Shown here: positions 58,496-64,000 of the stretch, piece by piece
Numbering within the stretch: the first letter of the stretch is position 1
Layout: each line of letters opens with the position of its first letter
DNA from: Jeongeupia sp. HS-3
GTDB lineage: Bacteria > Pseudomonadota > Gammaproteobacteria > Burkholderiales > Chitinibacteraceae
DNA length: 64,000 nt
NCBI RefSeq assembly: GCF_015140455.1
Contig: NZ_AP024094.1
Location: 2,728,001-2,792,000, forward strand
Direction: 5' to 3'
Notes under the pieces: model-generated
What the model saw: the letters and a program-made list of their open reading frames with translations, nothing else
Database searches by the model: none
What the model was told of the DNA's origin: nothing
Made by a program: the position numbers and the translations under genes

Positions 58496-58852
58496 ATGTT
58501 CAAGGTTGTTGATTCCGTCGTGCTGTTTGTCGCCGATATCGAAGCCGCAGCCCGGTGGTATGCGGCCTTGCTGTCCGCCGAAGTGGAATACGAGAACGCG
58601 TTCTACGCTTACGTGCGCGGCCCGGGCGTGATACTTGGTTTCCACCCGGCGGACGACAAGTGCCCCGGCGGGATCGGTGGCACCACGGTGTACTGGGCGG
58701 TGGCCGATCTGCAGGCGTCGATCGCGCAGCTTCAGGCCCGGGGGGCCAGGCTTTATCGCGGTCCTATCGTCACCAGCCTGGGTGCGCAGGCCGCTATGCT
58801 GGTGGATCCGTTCGGCTGCAGCATCGGGCTCATGTCGTCCGGCCGGGGGTGA
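58496..58852 (+). CDS. VOC-superfamily protein
   Basis: A 118 aa glyoxalase/bleomycin-resistance-fold protein: MFKVVDSVVLFVADIEAAARWYAALL, FYAYVRGPGVILGFHPADD, TTVYWAVADLQASIAQLQARGARLYRGP and a late MLVDPFGCSIGLM. The substrate is unknown. GGAGG lies about 10 nt before the ATG at 58496. A truncated relative lies just upstream, with repeats around it. Confidence 0.85.
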   Translation: MFKVVDSVVLFVADIEAAARWYAALLSAEVEYENAFYAYVRGPGVILGFHPADDKCPGGIGGTTVYWAVADLQASIAQLQARGARLYRGPIVTSLGAQAAMLVDPFGCSIGLMSSGRG

Positions 58853-59006
58853 TGCCGCAGGTGCACCGTGACATCTGAATACGTTGTTTCATCGCGATCG
58901 CAGAGGGGCCGGGGTATTCGGGCACACCGCTGCGGATGGGCATGCGGGTATCTCCGCGTGGTAATCCGGCGCAAAATGGCCTGCTCATCGCGAGCAGGAG
59001 CCAGCC

Positions 59007-59549
59007 GTGCCTTCGTCCGAACTGACGCCGTTGTCGAGCGACATCGTTTATGAAAACCCGTGGCTGCGCGTGCGCGAGGACCGTTTCATCCGGCCCGGCG
59101 GTGCCGAGGGTCTGTACGGCGTGGTCGAGAAGGACGACTTCGCCGTGATCGCCGCCGTCGCCAATGGGCAAGTGCAGCTGGTCGAGCAGTTCCGTTATCC
59201 AGTGCAGGGCCGCTACTGGGAGCTGCCGCAGGGCGTGGCCAAGGCGGCCAACGGCGATCTACTGGAAACCGCGAAAATCGAGCTGCGCGAGGAAGCCGGC
59301 TTCGTCGCCGAATAGCTTGTCGACGCCGGGCCGCTGTTCCTTGCCTACGGGCTGACGACGCAGGCGTACCGCGTGTTTCTGGCGACCGGGCTGACGCACG
59401 TCGGCAACGCGCTGGAGGCCGAGGAAGAAGGGCTGATCAGCCGCAGCTTCCGCGTCGCCGAGGTCGAGCGGATGATCATCGACGGCGAAATCCGCGATTC
59501 GGTCACTGTCGCGGCGTTTGGTCTGTTGCGGCTGAAAGGGCTGATCTGA
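59007..59549 (+). pseudogene. Nudix hydrolase interrupted by an in-frame TAG
   Basis: The frame starts at GTG 59007 (AGGAG upstream) and encodes an ADP-ribose/GDP-mannose pyrophosphatase-like Nudix protein (LPQGVAKAANGD, ETAKIELREEAGFVAE). Codon 103 is TAG (59313-59315), after which the same frame continues with LVDAGPLFLAYGLTTQAYRV to TGA at 59549. One base change from CAG (Gln) explains it. The 5' part ends in the Nudix box, so a truncated product would lack the C-terminal half. Sequencing error or read-through are alternatives. Confidence 0.8.
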
Positions 59550-59899
59550 TGCCGGGTAATCCGCTGCTGGCCACGCGCCCACTCGCCGACTACGTGGCGA
59601 GCATTCTGGGGCAGGCGGCAATACCCACGATCGTCGCCGCGACGACCCGTAGCGAGCGCTGGCAGGATCAGGGCTTCGAAGTGCGCAAGGTGGTCACCAC
59701 CTACCGCTTCGACAACGGTGCCATCATCCGCCGGACCGTCGAGCAGGACGATTTCCCCGATGCACAGGCTTGCGCCGAATGCTGGATCGGTTACGAGGTG
59801 CTGGTGCCGGGCAGCGCCGGGGCCGGCATCACGCCGGCCCGCAAGTCATTCGACAACGCCTGCCGCGAGGCTTTCTGGCTGGCTTATCACTGCGCCTGA
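59549..59899 (+). CDS. Uncharacterised 116 aa protein
   Basis: I do not recognise the family. The 116 aa product has a clear start, MPGNPLLATRPLADYV, and central YRFDNGAIIRRTVEQDDF, with two Cys in DAQACAECWIGYEVL. The ATG overlaps the Nudix stop (TGATG), so it was coupled to that gene. Its 3' end overlaps the convergent sulfatase-maturase gene by 13 nt. Codon pattern is normal for the genome, which supports it being real. Confidence 0.6.
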   Translation: MPGNPLLATRPLADYVASILGQAAIPTIVAATTRSERWQDQGFEVRKVVTTYRFDNGAIIRRTVEQDDFPDAQACAECWIGYEVLVPGSAGAGITPARKSFDNACREAFWLAYHCA

Positions 59900-61194
59900 A
59901 CGGCCTTGGGCGCCAACCGTCGCATCACCGGCACCGCATGGTCGTAAAAGCCTTTCCAGCCTTCGCACAGATAGCTGAGGTTGCCTTCGCCGGGCCGGGT
60001 CTTGAGCAGCCGGGTACGCGGGCATTCGCCGTAGCACAGCTTCAGGTGCGGGCAGCGGCGGCATTCGCCGGGCAGGCTGTTGAACTTGTCGAGGCCGAAT
60101 TCGAGCTGGCGCAGCGAGAACACCATGCTGCTCAGCGATTTCTCGCCGATCCTGCCGATCTCGTATTCCGGGTAAACGTAGTGATCGCATGAATACACGC
60201 GACCGTCCTGCTCGACCGCGACGTTCTTGCCGCAGAACGGACTGCTGGTGCATAGCTGCGCCGGTTTGCCCTGCAATTGCGCGATCGTGGTTTCGAACTG
60301 GTTGATCTTGATCTTGTTGAGGTCGCGGACGAACCATTCGTCGAACACCGTCGACAGGAAGCTGCCCCAGTCGGCCGGGTCGACGCTCCAGTCGGTGACG
60401 ATGGACAGCGGATGACCGGGCCGCGCGCGCGGGCTGCCTTGCGGCGCCAGCCGCTGGCTGTCCAGATGGCCCGGCGCGACGTGTTCGAACTGCTTGGGTT
60501 CGACGCACGGGATGAACTGCATGTAGGTCGAACCGAGCTCGTCGCGCAGGAAGTGGTACACGGCTAGCGGCTGCAGCGCGTTCTTGCGGTTGATCACCGT
60601 CAGCGTGCTGAACGGCACGCCGTACTGCTTCAGGATGTTCGCGCCGCGAACGACCGCATCGAAGCTCGATTTGCCGCTTTTGGTCGGCCGGTAGGCGTCG
60701 TGCAGCTCGCGCGGGCCGTCGATGCTCAGCCCGACCAGAAAACCCGCTTCGGCGAGAAAGGCGCCCCATTCGTCGTCGAGCAGAGTGCCGTTGGTTTGCA
60801 GATCGTTGGAGATGCGCCGGCCCGGCGGCAGGTGCTTCTGTTGCAACGCGACGATGCGGCGGAAGAAGTCGACGCCGAGCAGCGTCGGCTCGCCGCCGTG
60901 CCAGGTGAAGACGATCTCCTCGACGTCCTGGCTGGCGATGTAGTCGACGACGAAGGTCTCGAGCAGCGCGTCGCCGATGCGCTGGTTCTTCTGGTCGAGC
61001 AGCCCTTCCTTGCTCAGGTAGTAGCAGTAGTTGCAGTCGAGGTTGCACGCCGAGCCGACCGCCTTGACGGTCGCGTGCATATAGCGGCTCACGCCGTGGC
61101 CCGGTTTGTTGTCGCCGGCGGCTAGCCAGGCTTGCAGCGCTTCGGGGCTGATGTTGAGGCGTTTGGCGTGGTGCAGGGTATCGGTGCTGTGCAT
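59887..61194 (-). CDS. Anaerobic sulfatase-maturating radical SAM enzyme (anSME-like)
   Basis: A 435 aa radical SAM protein. The SAM cluster is C50-x3-C54-x2-C57 in GSACNLDCNYCYY. WHGGEPTLLG and LQTNGTLLDDEW are the typical anSME blocks, and the C-terminal SPASM cysteines are visible in CTSSPFCGKN, YSCDHYVYP and CRRCPHLKLCYGECP. It converts the sulfatase Ser or Cys to formylglycine. A sulfatase gene lies two genes downstream in the same orientation. Start ATG 61194 follows GGAA. Confidence 0.9.
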   Translation of the reverse strand: MHSTDTLHHAKRLNISPEALQAWLAAGDNKPGHGVSRYMHATVKAVGSACNLDCNYCYYLSKEGLLDQKNQRIGDALLETFVVDYIASQDVEEIVFTWHGGEPTLLGVDFFRRIVALQQKHLPPGRRISNDLQTNGTLLDDEWGAFLAEAGFLVGLSIDGPRELHDAYRPTKSGKSSFDAVVRGANILKQYGVPFSTLTVINRKNALQPLAVYHFLRDELGSTYMQFIPCVEPKQFEHVAPGHLDSQRLAPQGSPRARPGHPLSIVTDWSVDPADWGSFLSTVFDEWFVRDLNKIKINQFETTIAQLQGKPAQLCTSSPFCGKNVAVEQDGRVYSCDHYVYPEYEIGRIGEKSLSSMVFSLRQLEFGLDKFNSLPGECRRCPHLKLCYGECPRTRLLKTRPGEGNLSYLCEGWKGFYDHAVPVMRRLAPKAVQAQ

Positions 61195-61208
61195 GGGGTT
61201 TCCGGTGT

Positions 61209-62126
61209 TCAGGCGTAATTCGGTATGCGGGCCGCGCGGACGAGCGACGGCCGCAGCTTGCGGTAGGCATCGGCGTAGCCGCGCAGCTGCTGTGTCATCG
61301 GCCGGTCGGTGGGGCGCTTGCGCGCCAGCGCGGCGGCGAGCGTGGTGTCGATCAGCCGCAGCTGGGCGTCGATGAATTGCAGGCAGCGCGCCGGCATGTG
61401 CGGCGCGGAGGCCGCCAGCAGCGCGAGCAGCGGCACCGGCGACAGATTGAAAAAGCCGTCGTACGGAATGCGCTGCCACATCGCCGGCGCGTGCAGCTCG
61501 GCCGTCAGCGCGGCGTGCAAGGGCTGGCCCCAGCGGGCCTTGTCGGCGGCGATGGCCGCGCGCTGTTGCTGCAGGGCGACGTGATAAGCCGGATCGACGA
61601 CGGCACCACCGGTAGTCAACGCGGCAAAGCCCTCGCGGCTGCCGGCGATGATGCAGTCGGCGTCGAGGTAATCGCGCTGGCGGCTGGCGAGTACCGCGTG
61701 CTGCAGCCGGTCGGCTTGCAGTGCATCGAGCGGCACGACCTCGCAGGCACCGGGTTTGCCGCCGGCATGCAGGCTGCACAGGCGGGTGTCGTCCAGCGCC
61801 GGGCAGGCGTTCAGGCTAGGGTAATCGATCGCCTGCAGGCTGATCTGCAGGACTTCGCCGCTGCCGGCGGGCGCCGGGTACAGCAGCGCATCGAACAGGC
61901 TGTGTTGCGCGGCCAGATCGTCGGCGTCGAGCGTGGTGCCGGCAACGACATCGCCGGGCGCAAGCCGGCGCACCCGGCGCAGCGCCAGCGCGCCGATGAA
62001 GCGCGATTCAAAGCGCAACAGCTCGTCCAGCGTCAGCAGCGGCGGGGTGTTGCAGCACTGGCCGCAGGCCGAGCAATGGAAGGCGAAATCGCGGGGTGGT
62101 GCGGCGGTGATGGGGATGACGTTCAT
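61209..62126 (-). CDS. YkgJ-family zinc/iron cysteine-cluster protein
   Basis: A 305 aa protein with a cysteine cluster (FHCSACGQCCNTPPLLT near residue 20; later ACPALDDTRLCSLHAGGKPGACEVVP), as in YkgJ-type metal-binding proteins. The middle and end are helical. A role in metal handling for the neighbouring radical SAM enzyme is a guess from context. It lies 14 nt upstream of the maturase gene on the same strand. Start ATG at 62126. Confidence 0.75.
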   Translation of the reverse strand: MNVIPITAAPPRDFAFHCSACGQCCNTPPLLTLDELLRFESRFIGALALRRVRRLAPGDVVAGTTLDADDLAAQHSLFDALLYPAPAGSGEVLQISLQAIDYPSLNACPALDDTRLCSLHAGGKPGACEVVPLDALQADRLQHAVLASRQRDYLDADCIIAGSREGFAALTTGGAVVDPAYHVALQQQRAAIAADKARWGQPLHAALTAELHAPAMWQRIPYDGFFNLSPVPLLALLAASAPHMPARCLQFIDAQLRLIDTTLAAALARKRPTDRPMTQQLRGYADAYRKLRPSLVRAARIPNYA

Positions 62127-62166
62127 TGCGGTTCCGGGCGCCGCCGGCATGGCCGGCGGGTGTGAT

Positions 62167-62202
62167 GCCGCCCCGTGTACCGATACCGGCAGACGGGGCG
62201 GC
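62167..62202. terminator. Long-loop hairpin between sulfatase and YkgJ-family genes
   Basis: A perfect 10 bp GC stem GCCGCCCCGT/ACGGGGCGGC with a 16 nt loop, without a T-run. It may attenuate read-through from the sulfatase gene to the ykgJ-like and maturase genes. Confidence 0.5.
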
Positions 62203-62207
62203 GGGGC

Positions 62208-64000
62208 TTAGTAGAAGCCTCTCGGGCGCAGCGGGCTCACGCCGCCGACGTCGCTCATATAGCCCTGCCAGTGGCCGATCAGGCTGCTGGTCAGCGCCGG
62301 ATACAGCGCGGACAGGTCGGTGGTTTCGCCGCGATCACTGTTCAGGTCGAACAGCTCCCAGTGGCCGTCAAGCGGGCCGAACGGCGGCTCGGTGAAGCGC
62401 GCCTTCCAGCGGCCGTCGGCGCTGTAGATCGCCGTGCGGCCGTAGGTTTCCTCGCCGAACGGCGTGTCACGCAACGGCGCCGGCGTGCTTTGCTGCAATA
62501 CATCGAGCAGCGACTTGCCGGTGACCGGGTAGACGTAGCGATCCTTGTAGATCAGCTTGCCCCGGTTCAGGTTCTTGCCGGTTTTCGGGTCGATCTGCGG
62601 CGGCGCCGCCTGCGACGGCAGCGTCACCTTGGCCAGCGCGAGGAAGGTCGCGGTGTTGTCGGTCACGTGGGTGAAACCGCGTAGCGGCGGCAGCGACGTC
62701 TTCTGGCCCGGCAGCTTGGCGATCGCCGGGGTCGAGATGCTGCCCTCGCCCATCATGCCCTTCAGCTGCGAGAACGGCGTGGCGCTGACTTCGGCCCAGC
62801 GCAGCCCGTACGACAGCCCCGGCTGGCCGCCGAACAGCGTGTCGGTGCCGAGTTTCTCGTAGCGGCCCGGCTGCGCGTTGGCGGTATCGGCCGCGGTCGG
62901 ATCGGCCGACGAAATCGGCCAACCTTCGGCACCGTTGTCCGACTGGAACAGGATGAAGGTGTTGTCGTACTGGCCGGTATCCTTCAGGTACTGCACCAGC
63001 CGGCCGATGTTGTGGTCGAGGTTGGAGACCATGCCGGCGTAGATTTCCATGTAGCGCGCCTGCGCCTTCTTCTCGTCCGCCGAGAGGCTGGCCCACTTCT
63101 TGTTGACGCGGCCCTGGCCGTACTCGGTGTAACCGGCCGAGGCCGGATTGACGGCGTTGATGTACTTGGCGCCGACGGTGCCGTTGCCGGCGGTGGCGGC
63201 CGAGCGCGTCAGCGTTTCCACCGCGTCGACCGATTTGGCCTGGCCGGCCGGAATCAGCCCCTTCGCCTGCAGGCGCGCATAACGCACGGCGGCGACGGCT
63301 TCGTAGCCCTGGTCGTACTTGCCCTTGTACTGGCTCAGCCATGGTTCCGGCACCTGCAGCGGCCAGTGCGGCGAGGTGTAGGCGGCATAGGCGAAGAAGG
63401 GCTTGCCGTCCTTGCGGTTGGCGTCGATGTAGGAAATCAGCTTGTCGGTGAAGAAGTCGGTCGAATAGAACACCGCCGGCGTGCCGCCGACGCCGCCCGG
63501 CTGACCGGGCTGGCCCGGCTGCACGTAACGCCCGTCTTCGGTGTAGTTCTTCGAGCCGGCCGCTTCATGGCCGAAGTGGTTGGCCGCGGCGCCCGGCAGC
63601 AGCGAGTAGCTGCGCTCGAAGCCCCATTGATCCGGCGTCTTGCCACCGGCGGCGCCGCCGGCGATGTTCGAACCGAGGTGCCACTTGCCGGTGATATAGG
63701 TGTGATAGCCGCCGTCCTTGAGCAGCTGCGCGACCGACAGCGAGCTTTCGTTCAGATAGCCCTCGTAACCCGGCAGCCCCTTGCGCTCGTCATTCGGCGC
63801 GCCCATCGTGCCTTCGCCGACCAGATGATGGTCGGTGCCCGAGATCAGCATCGAGCGGGTGATCGCGCTGACGGTGCCGGTGTGGTGGTTGGTGAGGATG
63901 CGGCCGTTGGCGACCAGCGCGTCGAGGTTCGGCGTCTCGATTTCGCCGCCGAAGGCGCCGATGTCCGAATAGCCGAGGTCGTCGGCCATGATGTAGAGGA
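62208..64000 (-). CDS. Arylsulfatase (Ser-type), start cut by the window edge
   Basis: A type I sulfatase, at least 593 aa visible. The metal site MADDLGYSDIGAFGG is at the visible start, with TPNLDAL, GKWHLG and LFQSDNGAEG. The formylglycine position reads SAITRSMLISG: Ser, not Cys, and Ile where the family motif has Pro. This Ser-type needs an anSME, which is encoded beside it. The reading frame continues past 64000 (LYIMADD), so the start is outside. A signal peptide, if any, is not visible. Confidence 0.9.
   Translation of the reverse strand, partial: LYIMADDLGYSDIGAFGGEIETPNLDALVANGRILTNHHTGTVSAITRSMLISGTDHHLVGEGTMGAPNDERKGLPGYEGYLNESSLSVAQLLKDGGYHTYITGKWHLGSNIAGGAAGGKTPDQWGFERSYSLLPGAAANHFGHEAAGSKNYTEDGRYVQPGQPGQPGGVGGTPAVFYSTDFFTDKLISYIDANRKDGKPFFAYAAYTSPHWPLQVPEPWLSQYKGKYDQGYEAVAAVRYARLQAKGLIPAGQAKSVDAVETLTRSAATAGNGTVGAKYINAVNPASAGYTEYGQGRVNKKWASLSADEKKAQARYMEIYAGMVSNLDHNIGRLVQYLKDTGQYDNTFILFQSDNGAEGWPISSADPTAADTANAQPGRYEKLGTDTLFGGQPGLSYGLRWAEVSATPFSQLKGMMGEGSISTPAIAKLPGQKTSLPPLRGFTHVTDNTATFLALAKVTLPSQAAPPQIDPKTGKNLNRGKLIYKDRYVYPVTGKSLLDVLQQSTPAPLRDTPFGEETYGRTAIYSADGRWKARFTEPPFGPLDGHWELFDLNSDRGETTDLSALYPALTSSLIGHWQGYMSDVGGVSPLRPRGFY

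Overview
The window is a 64 kb stretch of a GC-rich (roughly 60-65 percent by eye) betaproteobacterial chromosome near the replication origin. The gene set (dnaA-dnaN-gyrB beside rpmH-rnpA-yidD-yidC, zapB/zapA-6S RNA-formyl-THF ligase, a fused EIIA-HPr-EI plus NagE N-acetylglucosamine PTS, HemJ, a type IVa minor-pilin cluster) suggests Neisseriales, in the Chromobacteriaceae/Chitinibacteraceae neighbourhood. This assignment is inference; no rRNA gene is present to anchor it. I saw no tRNA genes, CRISPR arrays, prophage or intact insertion sequences.

Layout. 1-6.1 kb: gyrB (cut by the window edge), dnaN and dnaA on the minus strand, divergent from rpmH-rnpA-yidD-yidC. 6.1-20 kb: an AraC-type regulator overlapping mnmE, parE, a lipoprotein, a kinase-like protein, a chemoreceptor, parC and a VanY-like peptidase. 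Four ParB-binding parS sites are scattered over 9.4-20.0 kb. 20-24.2 kb: thiD, rubredoxin, an M48 lipoprotein protease, hemJ, a CYTH protein and hemL. 24.6-31.9 kb: minor-pilin operon pilE-like/fimT/pilV/pilW/pilX/pilY1 with a TonB-C-like gene overlapping its end. 32-36 kb: AT-rich intergenic DNA on both sides of rbgA with a repeated, evenly spaced DnaA-box module, then btuF-like, zapB-like, zapA, 6S RNA and 5-formyl-THF cyclo-ligase. 36.5-41 kb: GlcNAc phosphotransferase system. 41-49 kb: purine salvage and metabolism (nucleosidase, adenine deaminase), a PEBP protein fused to a Rho-inhibitor (Rof-like) domain, and an orphan BcsA-like synthase. 49-56.4 kb: repeat DNA with an IS3 remnant, dadA-ridA-gltI with a LysR regulator, a split ThrE exporter, msrQ and proB. 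56.4-64 kb: an accessory zone with repeats, gene fragments, an AT-rich membrane protein and a Nudix gene broken by a stop codon, followed by a sulfatase with its radical-SAM maturase.

How the genes work together. The left third is replication, segregation and membrane-biogenesis machinery. NagF and NagE form a complete GlcNAc uptake and phosphorylation route, fitting chitin use. PilE/FimT/PilV/PilW/PilX/PilY1 would make the pilus-tip priming complex. DadA makes imino acids and RidA hydrolyses them, with GltI-type capture of acidic amino acids. The sulfatase at the right edge is Ser-type and sits next to an anSME that could convert Ser to formylglycine.

The observation I most want checked is the paired module AAGAAYAGATAATAAGG-N11-CTGTGGRTAA at 32.6 and 33.8 kb, which resembles the E. 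coli oriC unwinding edge. It may be a bipartite origin around rbgA, about 29 kb from dnaA. Second is the PEBP-Rof fusion at 42.4-43.2 kb.
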